From Ottelia alismoides (taxonomy: Eukaryota > Streptophyta > Magnoliopsida > Alismatales > Hydrocharitaceae): 64,000 bases of DNA. The notes beneath the pieces were generated by a model. It saw only the letters and a program-made list of their open reading frames with translations. It was not told the origin of the DNA and searched no databases. Within the stretch, counting starts at the first letter, position 1, and every line of letters starts with the position of its first letter. The translations under genes were made by a program, and so were the position numbers. The stretch spans positions 496,001 through 560,000 of the forward strand of contig JAZKJV010009329.1 in assembly GCA_037367405.1 (NCBI GenBank), in the 5' to 3' direction. This document shows, one piece after another, positions 48,739 to 62,367 of the stretch.

Positions 48739-51190
48739 TGAGTCAAATTTATTATAACTCTACATGATTGTGTATACACGTACGCATGTAGAGTGTCGAA
48801 CACTAGGATGCAAAATAAATGATAGTAATTTTCACTAATTATTACTCACTAGTTATTATTTTTAGATTTTTCTTATTTTTATGGGTTTTTAATTATATTT
48901 AATTTTTATGAAATTCGACTATGTTTTTTATATTTTTTAATTTTATATTTTATTTTATATTTTAAATTCTTTTTTATATTAAAATAAGATAATTAATTAT
49001 ATATAGATGTAATATATTGTATATTATATTAGTAATTGATAGTATATATAAGATAACTTTATATTTTTAAATAAGTCAAAATAAAGTAAAAAAATAATTT
49101 TTTGAGCTTTCTATTTTTCTCTATTTTTGGTAATTTTTAGGTAATGATTCTAAGTTTTATGAATTTTCAAAGTTGGAAATAAGTTAAAATAGGGAATATA
49201 TAAAATCTATGAGATCATAAATACTTATAAGTCCAAAATTATCCTAAAAATATATTTAATATATAATATATATAATAAAGAAAATTCACAAATAGAAAGA
49301 TATATTTTTTGGATTTTTGTACAATTTTTGCTATTTTTATAAGAATTTTTGGGTTTTGTGATTTTTTATGTTTTATTAATTTTTGGATATGTTTTAGAAT
49401 ATAATAATTTTTTTGTAATTTTGAAATGTTATTTTGAATCTTTATTGATTTTTAATATCTAACTATGGAATATAGGCATGTTTTTGTATTTTTCAAAAAT
49501 AAGAAAACAAGGTTAAATGCCCAATAAAATTTACATGTGGTGTGTCATGGTTTCAGACATCTATCCTATTTTCATATAATTTTTAGCACAAAGAAACTAT
49601 TTAATAAAAGCAATATACACAAAATAAAAATACAATGCTAGTAGGGACTCAAATACAATATTTATAAACCAGAAATGTATTTAACAACACAATAAACAAG
49701 TACAACGACATACATGCAAAAATAACAACACAATGTGCAACTACACATGAGCGGCATGGACCTAATAATAACAATAAAATTTGGGGTCCAGTTGCAAATA
49801 AATATATTTAATTTGCCATTGATATAATATTTACAATACTAAATTGAAATACAAAATGTGTGGAGGGTGTTTGTTCTATTTACCCACAGAAGATGCTTGA
49901 ATCTCATGGGCCGATGATTGGGCAGTTGAGGGTGCTCCACTTGGTGTCCACTTATAATCCTGCAGCTCTAGGGTGGCAACACTTCAATTATATTCAACGG
50001 CTCGGATTAGATCTAGGTTGATGTTTTCATCTGACGATGCTGAGGTGATGAGGAAGAATAAGTTCTTTCTAGAACTTCGATCGTCGATTGCTCTGGTCTC
50101 CAACCCCCTCAAGAGCTGCTGACTGACCCAAAACATGCCTGGGGGTCCTCCGCGTCTGCAGGGCTGCTCAATAAGCTCCATGCCTTGTCAGAGGAAGCAT
50201 GTAGGTCAAATCTTCTCCAATGACCTGTGAGTGATGTTTTCACTCGATTTGGTTCCCAGGTGTGCTATCTGGTCCCAGCTCCTGCAAAAAAATGTTAAGG
50301 GTTCGAGGGTGACTTTCCTCGACCCATTTTGAAGTTGATTCACTCAAAAGATGAGGGAGATGGTGTGTCTTCATCAAGCAAACAAGGAGACTTGATTCAC
50401 TGATTTGGGCAAGATTAGGTTTATCTGGGCATATGGATTTGATGAAGAAATGATGAGGAAGATGGGAGAGGTGATAGATGGTCAGAATGTTGGAAATGCG
50501 AGCCCACAACGAGCCATTATGCAATAAATGTTAATGCAAATATCATTCCCTAATCTGAAATGAAGAATAACTAATTTGCAGAATAGGTCCTTTAGAACAA
50601 TTAGGGTTATGTACCATGGCCATCTTAATGATCATACAGTTGTTGATTCAATTGTTGAATCATAGAGGCTAGTGCTTGGATGAGCATCCAAAGAGTTAGA
50701 TTACGGACTCATCAAGCACTGTCGAATGATTATTAAGAGAGGATCTCCAACCTGAGATGGAGATGTCAATCCTTTCTCTAAAGGCTGATATTTGATCGAC
50801 CTCTTGATGCAGGTCCTCTGCATAGGAATAGAGATTCGGAGGTGCCATATTAGTTAGGTCAAAGAGTTGAAATAACGAGATCGAGATAACCAAAGACCTA
50901 TGTTGTATGTTGTCACGATATACGAACACATCCTCTGACCGGAGACGGATGTGTTACTATATGTCTGAGTATGTACATTTGGTAGACCAATAGGTTGATG
51001 ACCTAACCAAGGTCTATACACCAACACGTTGGTGTGCATGCAAGGGCATATGAGTAGTACAATCTCTCAAAAGGATCATACATGTTCATTTGCTGAACCA
51101 GAAGACATGAGCTCACTCATGAGATATTGGGAAGAATCAAATTCCAAGCACGGTCGTCTCACTTTGGAAGCTTGATTGAATTTGTAGGTT
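48739..51190 (+). repeat. Chimeric LTR tandem unit 6 (last)
   Basis: 2452 bp; A/B junction near 50493. After GTAGGTTTGA the sequence does not return to family A but continues into the downstream body of LTR family B, so this unit shows where the B fragment of the array comes from. Confidence 0.9.
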
Positions 51191-52574
51191 TGATATATAC
51201 TTTTGTAAAGTAAGTGATCAACACCTAGGTATGATATATGCTTTTGGAAAGTATATGATTGATACCAACCCCCAATAGTTAAATGAGAAACTTTACGCTA
51301 AAACCATGAAGTAGACAATATAAAATTGATCTAATATTTCGAGTTTAATCTTGGTGTTCCAGTATGCAAGATGTACATGTATTAGGAATACCTGACGGTG
51401 ATGTGATCATAAACGATTGTATAACCACAATGCTTCCATTCCTAGGGAGTGATGAAACGGGTCCAGATTTTAGTGACTCCTCTCAATAGAGGAGTGATCT
51501 AATCTTGGTCCAAGTATTGGATAGTGATCTGAATGTGATTCAGATGCAATGAGAAGATTGGATCTACAACCTTGATTTAATTCAAGCATCTATGGGAGGT
51601 CCCCGAGATCTGGATTTGAGATTTGATCTCATTATACATGTCACTATATGTGGAACAATACAATCATCATGTCCTTATCTCCAAGTATCTGCGGAGAAAG
51701 CACATTATCCTTGAAGGAGTTCAAGAATAATGTCATAATTGATATATGTATCCGAGCATTGAGAAAATTAATAATTAAATGTGATTTATTTATAATGAAT
51801 AATATGAATTTGATTCATATTATAAGGAGAGTCATGTAAGATAATTAAATGTGATTTAGTTATCAAAGATGTAAATAATGTGAATGTGATTCATATTATT
51901 TGGGCACATGAGAATAGAGATCCAAGATGATTAAATGTGATTTAGTTATCATGGATATGAATAATGTGGATAGCACTATCCATATTAATCATATATATTA
52001 TAAATGTGATTTATAATATATAAGAGAGAGCTATTTATAAATAACATTTACAAATTAAATGTTGATGTGAATTGGATTCACATTAGCTAATTAATTGAAA
52101 ATGTAATTTATATTTCGTTTTGGGTTATGAATGTGATTCACAATTTTCCAGTGGCAAGATTACAATATTCACAAAGTAAATATGAATTATTTTTGTAGAA
52201 TAATTTACAACAAGTGTTGTTGTAAATATTAGAGATTTCTATGGAATAATGTAATCTCATGAGATTACATGAGATTGCCTCCTTCCTAGTTGGGAGGGTG
52301 GATGACCACCAACTCCCATTAAGAAAGGGTGGCCATCCACTACTCTCTATTGCAAGGAGGCAACCTCCATTCCATAATCTCCATGCTTGATTGATTTAAG
52401 TTGGGATTAATTTATATTGTTTTTTCAATATATATTTAATCTAAATTAAATTATATGTTGTTGTGTTTTTAGAACAAAATCTTGGCCATTGAAAGAAACA
52501 TAAATCAATCTCATACATTGATTTTGTGTTGTCCATGGATTGAGATCCTTGGACTCCCATAACCCTATTGTAGG
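50493..52574 (+). mobile_element. LTR family B, plus orientation, truncated
   Basis: It begins inside unit 6 and runs on beyond the array. It is the inverted counterpart of 55554-57607: both share the GATATATGCTTTTGGAAAG and CATACCAACYCCCAATA regions, CTTGTTGTAAAT, the CCATGGATTGAGATC block and GGACTCCC. It stops at CCATAACCCTATTG, exactly where the minus copy has its TATA box (CCCTATATAAG), so the transcribed part is missing. The interior holds seven ATGTGATTY words between 51529 and 52138. Confidence 0.7.
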
Positions 52575-54081
52575 AATGGTTCACCCCATTGATAAATGCG
52601 ACTGAGGGGGTATATTAGGTACTCGTTGTAGCACGACACTCAACCAATTAATCAAAATTGAGAAAAGATTTCCGTGAGGAGTGTTTCAGCTTAAATTTAT
52701 ATTCCAAGCAATTCCAGGATCGAACACAGGGAGGCAAAGGAACAACTTTTGGTCAAATCAAAATAATTAGGTTTAGGTTACTAATGCAGATTTTTTGTAT
52801 TTTTTTAATGGAAAATAAATGTAAATGTAAAATGCGGGTGAATTAAGTTAATAAGAAAATACACAGCTTAGCCAAATTAATTTTAATATGAAATCAATCC
52901 ACTTTATCAAAATTATAATTTTCCTAGAAACCTAATCCAATAATGAATGCAAAACATATTTTTTTTGAAATTTAAGGGCTAAAATGCAACAACGAAAATG
53001 CACACTTTTTATGGGTTTTCACGTAAATTTTCACATAAATAGAATGCAAAAATTATATAAGTTTTATCAGAACTTAAACATGATGAAATTAGGCTACAGT
53101 AATTGATAAATTTCTTAGGGAATATATGAATTTTTATGAAATTTGTAATGAAAACAGAATGACTATGAGTATTTAATTCCTAATAAATCCATAATATTAA
53201 TTCATCCATAGAGAGAAATATTTTAAAGAGGTATTTATATGGGCAATCCAGGAAAGTTAGAATTTTGCAAAAATAACTGTTTGGTTTAATTAACATCATT
53301 CAGTAAAAGCATTCTATAATTTATTTAAAGAACATGACAAATCTAATTTAGATGAAATTTGGAGAGTAATTTAAACACATTTTATGGCATCATTCATGAT
53401 TTTTGAGCAATACTTGGAGCAACCATCAATTAAATATGAATTTAATACCATAAATTAAGTAAAATATGCAATTTTCATTAAAACAATTTCATATATATAT
53501 TTTTGTATTTTTGTATTTATATATATATATATATTTTTGTAAACAAGTTAGAAAAAATTAGTCAAAAAGGAGATGAAATGAAATCAGTGTCATTTAGCCA
53601 TCACTTGATTTAGTTGATTGTTAAAAAAATGATTGAAATCAAAGTATAAATAGCTTCTGAGATACAGATCATAATTTGCATGATTCATGCTTTAATTATC
53701 ATTAAATTCATTCAGGGAATTTCTATGGTTAGTACATGTTGTTTGTCGTGCATCTATTCATATTGTGGTTATACAAAATTTCTGCTTGAGCATATTTGTT
53801 TTCATTAAATCCGAAAGCATAAGAAATGTTTTAAATACTCTATCTTTTTGTGTTTTGTGCATCCACTCACGATGACTATCCTATACACCTCTCTGTTAAA
53901 TATTTGAAATATAGATTTATTCACTGAATTGCTCGTGTCTTTATGTTTGACCACGAACTTCCCAGGTATATAAATTTAAGCTAAGAACCTCGTCACTGAG
54001 ATTCTTCTCAGTTTTGCATGATTCACTAATTGTCCGTGCTACAAGGAGCCCGAATTATTATAAGTATTTAGCGAATTATCA
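52575..54081 (+). mobile_element. LTR of a third gypsy-type element (C)
   Basis: About 1.5 kb, ending ...AATTATCA directly before a PBS. It carries the GATCGAACACAGGGAGGC box common to LTRs here. The left limit is uncertain (candidates 52601 TGATAAATGCG-like or 52613 TGAGGGGG). (TA)n tracts lie near 53493-53534. Confidence 0.65.
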
Positions 54082-54083
54082 GA

Positions 54084-54101
54084 TGGTACCGTTGTCGGGG
54101 G
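54084..54101 (+). other. Primer binding site, element C (tRNA-Asp type)
   Basis: TGGTACCGTTGTCGGGGG follows the LTR after GA. Compared with the Athila-type PBS at 60831 (TGGCGCCGTTGTCGGGGA) it has two changes. Confidence 0.8.
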
Positions 54102-55553
54102 CGTGTTACATTTTGTGTTTAGGGTTAAATTTTTACTTAGTGATTTCTAGGTTAATTATTTTGAGCTTGTTGTGTTGAAGTGTTTCTCTTGTTGTTATTA
54201 TAATTGACTAGTGTAACTCTCTCAAGAATCATCTAATCCCATATTGTTTTGTTGCAGGCTCATGGAGTCGATGACTTTCGGAAGACTGTGGAAGCGAAGA
54301 GCTTAGAGTTTCTTGTTGGAGAGTCCACAAAACAAGACAATAAAGAGATTACTTAGTTAATTAAGTCCATTTGTCTTGTTGTAATTAATTGTAAACTTAA
54401 TTTCCATTTACATCAGTTTTTAGTTGAAAACTAGCGAGTGTAATGAAGGCCTATTAACTTTATTTTTTATATGGTAATTGTGTCGAGAGTGGTTCTCAAC
54501 TTGAGTGGTGATTTTTGATCAATGCACTGCACCAAATTAGGCATATCGTAGGTCATTTTTGCTTGATCTCAATCATAATTTAGGACACACTACTTGATCT
54601 CATAAGATTCACAACTGCAAAAATCTTAGGAGATTCATAGATGCACATGGCATACATTCTACTTAGTCAAAATAAATTGATTTCTTCACTGCTAGTAGAA
54701 CTTCTGCTTAGGTATGGTTTTTCGACTTGCATCATTTAGCTAGTTATATATATTCAGTCTATGCATCCACATGGAGAATGCTGGGAGGCACTGCAAGTGT
54801 CTCTAAATGGCAACATTCATAATAGTTTTCTATTGCATTCCTATTTTCGACTTCTCCCTCAATTTTTGAAACTTAGGTTTAAGAGGAAAAGGGGATTGCT
54901 TGGTAGGTGATGATTGTGTGCTCACATAATTCAAAGCGATAACCTAATCTCTTATAATCAGGACTGAATTGATGCAAGTTGACCTAATTTATTTTGGAAT
55001 AAAATCAACCTTGTATTACGGACAGTAAAACCCTCATTGATTGCATGTACTTACCCCCAAACAGAGTGGGTTAGGATGTAGCCCATAAGGAATAGAGCCA
55101 AAAATCCTTGGACTTGTTCCCTAAGAGCTTGGACTCACTCTTAGGGTCCTGTTATTGCTACAAGAACTTGCCTCCGACCATTAGAAGAAGTAGTCTTGTT
55201 TCTTGTTAGTGTGTTCTGCCAGCTTGAACTTGAACTACCTTAAGTGACTACACATGTGAGCTAGCATAAGATTGTTCTGAATTACTAAACTAAAATTGAC
55301 AAGATAATAAGTCCATCATCCCAGTCTTTCTATGTTGAGTTGTTGAATCAATTTAAAGGGGATTGTATTGATTGTTTTGTGTGAGTAACTCTGCACATTC
55401 ACGTGCCTAGTAGTACTAGAATATTTTTGTATCGAGCTTGCTCCATTCTCGTATCTTTTGAAACTCGAAGATGGATAATTGGTCGGATATTTTCTCAGAC
55501 TTTGCGAGTTTATCGTTGAACCGCTCAAATATCATGTCTTCACTGGTCCAACC
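54102..55553 (+). mobile_element. Leader and gag start of element C, truncated
   Basis: Long non-coding leader like that of the Athila-type element at 60849-62367: both have a CTGCTAGTAGAA / CTGCTAATAGAA word followed by CATGGAGA. At 55471 a frame opens (MDNWSDIFSDFASLS...) in the position of gag but is cut after about 28 codons by the inverted B LTR at 55554. Confidence 0.6.
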
Positions 55554-57607
55554 TGAAGGATAAGGAAGAATCCAAGCACATCACGAAAGCGTGAGGATCG
55601 AATTATATATGATTAACAGTGACTAGTCGCAATAGTTGCTCGGTGCAGGAAATTTAAAAATTTCTAATCGATGAAACCACATGATCCAAGAACACTTCTT
55701 CAATCATTTAATCTAACCACATAGTAGATAAAGGAATGCCTCGTGTAGCGTGGTTGTGATCGAGCCTCTAAGAGAAGAGACCTCCTGTCTCAAGCCCGAT
55801 CTGTCGGACTTGACGTTTGTGAGCACAGAGATGAGTCGTGTGCTTCTCGCAATCCAAATCATTGATCCAAGAAATGGATCTCCTGATCTCATCTCACGAG
55901 ATCAAACGTCTTCTTCACGAGTGAGACACACCAAGAGTTATCGAAGCAACAACACAACGACAATGCGATGACGGCGGTAACCTTCTCTCTAGGGAAGGAT
56001 TGGACGACCACTCAACGAGAGAGAGAGAGGGCTTGGCACGACAATGAGAGAGAGAGGAGTTGTGTTGTTGTTGTTGTCACTTAAAGAGCTAGGTGTACCT
56101 CTTCTTATATAGGGTTTTGGGAGTCCATGGATCTCAATCCATGGACAACACAAAATCAATGGATGAGATTGATTTGTGTTTATTTCGATGGCCATGATGT
56201 TGTTGTAAACACATAACAATAACTAATTTAATTTAAATTATATATTGATAAATCAATATAACTTAATTTCAAATCAAATCAATTAATCTTAGAGATAAAG
56301 AGGGATAATATTGACCTCATCCCTAAAAGGGGGGATGACCACCCGCTCCTAATGGAAGTTGGTGACCGTCCACCCTATTATGGTGGAATGGGTCAATCTC
56401 CTCATATCTCATGATATCTCCAAGATTTACACCAACACTTGTTGTAAATTATTTCACAAATATAATTCATAATTATCTTGTGAATATTGAAATCACGCCA
56501 TTGGAAAAAATGTGAATCACATTCACACCCCAAAACAAAATGTAAATTATATTTTCAATTAATGATCCAATATGAATCCTATTCACATCCAATAATTAAT
56601 CAATAAATATAAATCACAATTGTCTCTATCTAATATATTATAAATCACATTTATAATGTATATGAATGATTGGATAGTGCTATCCAAATTATTCATATCC
56701 ATAATAATTAAATCACATTAATTATATTGGATTATCATTCTCATACATTCAAATAATATGAACCAAATTCATATTGTTCATGATAATTAAATCACATTTA
56801 ATTATCCAATTCTCAATGCTTAGATATATTTCAACAATGGAATTATTCATGAACTCTTTCAAGAATAATACGCTTTCTCCTTAAATACTTGGGCATGGCG
56901 GTTGTACGTTCCACGTATATTATCTTGGATATTGAGATCACTTCTCAAATCCAGATATCATGGACCTCTCATAGATTATTGATTTTAATCAAGATCGTAA
57001 ATCTAATCTTCTCATTGCATCTGAATCTTATTCAGATCAATGTCTAACATTTGAACCAAGATCAGATTACTTCTCTACTGAGAGGGGTCACAAACCTATT
57101 TCATTACTCCCTGGAATGGAAGCGTCATGGTTATACAATTGTTTATGATCACATGGCCCTCAGGTATTCCTAATACCTGTACATCTTGCATACTGGAAGA
57201 CCTATGATAAACACGAAGATATAGATCATTTTTACATTTTCACCTTTAGGGTTTCATCATCAAGTTTCTCATTCTTAGTCATTGGGAGTTGGTATCGATT
57301 ATATGCTTTCCAAAAGCATATATCATAACTTCAAATTCTTGTCGTGCTTCCAAAACACGATGACCATGCATGGAATTTGATCGGTCTCAATACCTCATGA
57401 GTGAGCTCATGTCTTCCGGTTTGCAGGTGAATTTGTATGATCCTTTTGAGAGATTGTATTACTTGTATGCCCTCATATGCACTCCAGCTCCCCGGTGTAT
57501 AGACCTTGGTTCGGTCATCAACCCATTGGTCTGCCAAATGTACATACTTAGATATATAGTAACACATCTGTCTCCGATTAGAGGATTGATGAATCTCAGA
57601 TTCATCA
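55554..57607 (-). mobile_element. LTR family B, minus orientation, long copy
   Basis: Read on the minus strand it runs from about 57607 to 55554 and ends TATCCTTCA. It has a TATA box (CTATATAA, complement of 56105-56112) and a CT/CAA-rich transcribed leader after it. Its 5' part (57588-57331) matches the B part of the tandem units, including GGAGACAGATGTGTTAC and GAGCTCACTCATGAG. There is no matching target duplication, so the limits are tentative. It breaks the gag start of element C. Confidence 0.65.
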
Positions 57608-60600
57608 CTCTAAAAGTCACGAATTAAGCTCAAATCCCTAAAATTCATTGGAATTTTATCATTTATTCTGCATAATTGGCATTCATGCATGTTTTGATAG
57701 TAACTGCATTTTATCACTTATTTTTGCACAAAATAAGAAGCCAAAAATCCCATCCAAAATGACCTGTAAAATAGCCTAACTTCCCTGATTTTTAATTAAT
57801 TCATGCTAACTCCACATGACTTGAACCAGTCCATTGTGTACATATCACTAACAAGAATTAATGAAAAATACAAAAAAATTACTAACCTAAATAAGTGGAC
57901 AAAAAACCAAACCCTAATTCTAGGATTCTCAGACTAAAACCTCGATATCTTCCTCATACAGTGTCCAATTTGATCCTACTCACTTTTGAACTAATTTACA
58001 TTAAAATACCTTCAAAACAAGACCAATTTCAAGTGAATCAGATCTCATATGTGAAAGATGCGTTTTGGGCCTCTTTTGTACATTTTGTATCTTAGCGATT
58101 TTTGACCTATTATTTTATGTATATAATTGATATTTTTATTTTATTTCTTTTCCATTTATTTTCTGTGATAAAAGTTTTATTAAAATGCATGAAAATCCAA
58201 ATCCAAATTGAGCTTGAAATCAAAGAAACTAACTGAGTCCGAGTGTCTTCACTAACTGTATGTACAAAAATGGTCATTTTTGTGTTTTACTTTATTTATT
58301 CTTTTTCTTAAATATTAAAAATCCTGAAAATTAGATTAATTTGTAAATATTTTATCCTATTTTTTCAGAATTTTTATCTAGTATAAAAATGACAAAAAAT
58401 TAGAAAACCCAGAAATCAAGGTATTCTATGTACATAGGGTACCCAAAAAATATCACTTTGTGTAAATGATCTATTTTGATTTTAGTGTCTTCATAAAAGT
58501 TGTAGATCTCATCGAGACGAGCAACCTTCGTGAAGAAAATTTTTGATCCGAGGTCATTTTCTATTTATTCCAGATTTTTCTTTGTATTTAATTTTCTGAT
58601 TTTTCTAAGGCTGAGATGTGGCCGCTCCGGGAGCCGCCACGTGTCACCCATTTTGACCTATATTTTTCGTTTATTTTATTAAAAAATTAAAAAATAAAGT
58701 AATTAAAAAATATAAAAAATAATAATGCCACGTGGCTGCACTAGTGTCGTCCGATCTCAGCCGATCAGACGGCACCTGTGCGCCATCCCCTTCCTCCGAT
58801 CCTACCTCACTTTCCTAATTTGCCTAGGTGCCGCCGCCTCCTTCCATCCATGGTCGGCCGCCATCGCTTCTACGCTGCCCTTCCACCTTCCATCTGAGGA
58901 GGCATCACCGCCCATCTCTGGCCCGTATCCCATCTCCGATCTCCAATATGCGTAGATCTCAGCATCGCGACCCGCTAATCGCGCCACCGCCTCTCCCCAT
59001 GTATCCCAATCAAATCCCCCAAATCTTTCATGGCTACCATCGCATCCCTCATTTGAACCTTCCCTATCCGACCACCATCTCCCTTCTCTTTAATGACACC
59101 GTCGCCCCTTGCGTTTTCATCCACCGATCACATGAAAAGAAAGAGGGGAGAACTGGTGGTGACAACCTGGTTCCCCCACCTCCTCCGACGAGATCTGAGT
59201 CATCAAGGGCTCGTCGCAGCGCCGCACCTCCGCTCCGCACCTGCCATTGCTCCGACCGTAGCCGTTGAGCCACCGACGACCCGACACTCCAAATCCACCA
59301 CCAGCACCACCTTCGACAACGAAACCCCCACACTATCACCTCGACTTCATCCCATCGACATCGTCGCACCAAGGGAAGCCCATCCATCCTCTGCTCGTCG
59401 CCAACAACGTCTTCGATTCCGCTTCGTCGACACCTGACGCATCCTCCAGACACTTCGCCGAGGGCTTCTCTGTCCTAAACCCCAGCAATATCTAGTTCCT
59501 GGAGTTCGCGATTCACCAACTGCTGTAAGGGCTCCTCCTTCATCGGCCCCCAACGTCGACAGAACCAGAGGCTACTTCCACCCCTTCCACGACAACTCGA
59601 ACTCCGACATGCTCTAGCCAGACGCCCATTGCCATCTCCATCAACCACCAGATCGCCTTCAAATCCGCCCCCTCTGCCGGGCTACAATCTCAATGGGAAC
59701 AACCACGAGAACCCAGGAAGCCACGTGCTTCTCACGTGCTTCCTGGGATAATTGCAATTATACCCCCGAAGACACTCCATTTACCAAGATGGACCTCGTC
59801 GACAAGAGGGCACGTACGACACACGTGCCCCTCTAGAATTTTTTGCAGTTTGACCCCCGGGGTTTAGGTAATTACTTTTAAGTCCCATGTTTACATTATT
59901 TTATATTATTGCAATTATACCACTGTGTTCCCCCTTTGTATTAGACCTCTACATGACACTATTTTTATTATTTAAAAATAACACTGTGTTCTTCAATTAA
60001 TTATCTACATTTTGGAATGCTTGTGAGTTTTTTTCCAGGTTATGGGTAATTATTAATTAATATTCTTGTGATAAATTGCATATTTTACCCAATCTATGCT
60101 AAAAAATTCATAAGTGATTAAACATTGCTCGATAAATTGCCGAAACATCATCGATTAGAGAATTAATTGCATTTAACATGTGCCCAAAAAGAATTGTATT
60201 TTCATGTATGGTTTTCCCTATAAAAATCATTTTGCACATTTTAATCTTTAATTTTTAATAGGTATTAAATCTAGGATTTTCAAGGTTTAGGATTTTTGTG
60301 AGATCAATCACCTAGTGATAGATCTTAGAAATGTTATCCCGTGAAAATAAATAGGTTTAATATTTATTATAATTAATAATTGAAATTCACTGTGTTTACA
60401 TTCATAAATTAAAAAAATCTTGCAACCAAAAAATCCAAAAAAATTACAGTATATTTATTTCAACGTATTAACATCTTGGCCAAGTTTCATATTTTTCGAT
60501 CATCGTTTGATTGAAAATCGCATTTTAGTCCCTAAAATTGGCCATATTTGCATTTTGCATTCCAAAATTGCATTAAAAATACGAAAAAAACACGGTCTCG

Positions 60601-60828
60601 AAAACCATGCACGAACTTTGATAGACATTATTCTAGGTTGTTCCTTTGCCTCCTTGAGTTCGACCTTGGGACTTGTTCAAGTAAAATAAACATAAAACCA
60701 CATTGATTAAAGTTGACTAAATTTCCTGTGGTTTTTTCTTGACTGATTCTGATTGCTCGCCTACAACGAAACAACAAATTTAAACGATAATTCACGTTGA
60801 TTAAGAAGGCCATTTCACGGACTCCTCA
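57608..60828 (+). mobile_element. 5' LTR of an Athila-type Ty3/gypsy element
   Basis: It ends ...ACTCCTCA at 60828, followed by GA and the PBS. The AT-rich body has the typical GTTGTAGATCTCATCGAGAC and GATCCGAGGTCATTTTC stretches (58500-58560) and a GC-rich island at about 58600-59850. The left limit is unknown; the sequence after the B LTR may already belong to it. Long frames in the island run on both strands with Pro/Arg/Ser-rich products and are not genes. Confidence 0.7.
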
Positions 60829-60830
60829 GA

Positions 60831-60848
60831 TGGCGCCGTTGTCGGGGA
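60831..60848 (+). other. Primer binding site, Athila-type element (tRNA-Asp)
   Basis: TGGCGCCGTTGTCGGGGA is the classical Athila-lineage PBS, complementary to the 3' end of tRNA-Asp. It fixes orientation and the LTR end. Confidence 0.92.
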
Positions 60849-62367
60849 GGCAAACAGCTTAGATTTTGTCTAAAAAAATTTGTGTTCGATTTTCCGTATT
60901 CGGATAGTCTGACCCCCGAATCTTCACTGTATATTTTCCATTTTTTTCTTTTCTGCATTTATTTTATTTCCAGCATTTATTTCCTTATTTTATTTTTTTG
61001 AGTATTTTTTGTATCACTTTCTTACACACACTCTCTCTCTCTCTTATTTTTCTTGTGAGGTACCAACCGTATGTAGAACGGTTTCTCACCAAACTGACAA
61101 ATCTTCACCGACCGCCAAACTGCAAATAAAATTAAGATCGAGTCGAGTTGTGAGAGAGCATAGAGTCTTGGATTTATTTTTCTGCAATTTTAATTTTTGT
61201 AATTAGTTTCTCATTTATAGCGGTGTTCATTTGGACTCTCGTGTGTGTAAAAGACCTTGAACTTTTTCTGTGGTGTGTTGTGGTATGTTTCACTCTTCGG
61301 TGAGGGTGGGGCTTGAGTGGATCGTAGGTTAGACCTGCACATACGTCTATTAGAGCTTTTAAAAATTTGATTGTGCTCGTAGAATCTAGGACCACATTGC
61401 ACTTTAATTGAGATGCACATTAGATCTTTCAAGTTAGTCAAAAATTTAACGCATTTCTTCTCTGCTAATAGAAATTTCTGGTAAGTGCGGTTTCATCGGC
61501 TTGCATTCATATAGATTAATTTTTTAATTCTTATATTGCATCCCACATGGAGATTGCGAGGAATCATTGTAAGTCTTCTATCTAAGCATACATCATTGTT
61601 TTTCGCGTGCATCGGCTTTTCCCGAATTCCTCCCTCATGTTTTGTCACTTAAAAATTAAAGGAAATTGGGACTGGATGGTAGACATGTATTTGTGCTCAT
61701 TTAATTTTTTAGTGATCACCTAATTAAAATTAGGAATGCTAAATATAGCCGATTTTAAATAACTCATAAAATCAAGAATTTTTACGGGAGAGCAACCCCG
61801 ACCTTGGATTCATTTATTTGTCTGAGTGAGCGAGAGACGATACTTAAGGTTAGAGACTAGCTATGAAATTTTCTTTCAGACTACTGATTCTAAAAATGAT
61901 TAGCTACTTCTCAATGAGGAAATAACGGGTAGCCGGTAAACGATTCGGATTTCCTTAACAGAGTGGGTGTTTTAAAGGACATTGTATAATGCTCCATCCT
62001 TAAGTAACACATGTAGCCATTTTACAGTCTGTACTTACATCCATATTGGCTGAAAGTGGAAACAACTAGTCGTAAGAATTCATGCCAGTCTTTAAGAAAC
62101 TATTCGGCACCTAACAGCTCGTTAAATTTTTCCAAGATTGGATTTATCGCCAACTAAAATAAAAAAGATTATTTGCCAAACTCTTGCAGCTTCATTGTGT
62201 GAGTTGGTGAACCTGGGGTTTGATTTGTGTTTGTATTGGTGTGCTTGAACCGATCTCGAATATCAAAAACCACACACTTGTTCCATCACTATCCTTTCTT
62301 GATCTGAAATAGTTAAGGTCTCTTCTTTTGAATATCCTAAGTGCTTGAACATTGTTAACCAAGATCC
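60849..62367 (+). mobile_element. Leader of the Athila-type element
   Basis: 1.5-kb non-coding leader between PBS and the first gag-like frame, with a CT microsatellite at about 61029-61043. Long leaders are usual in this lineage. No coding domain is seen. Confidence 0.6.

Noticed and set aside
29000..51190. Classical centromeric or subtelomeric satellite
   Set aside because: The unit is 2.45 kb, is made of identifiable LTR pieces and has only six copies here; nothing shows a centromeric role.
58725..59553. Frames of up to 146 codons on both strands
   Set aside because: Pro/Arg/Ser-rich translations of a GC island within the Athila-type LTR, with no domain.
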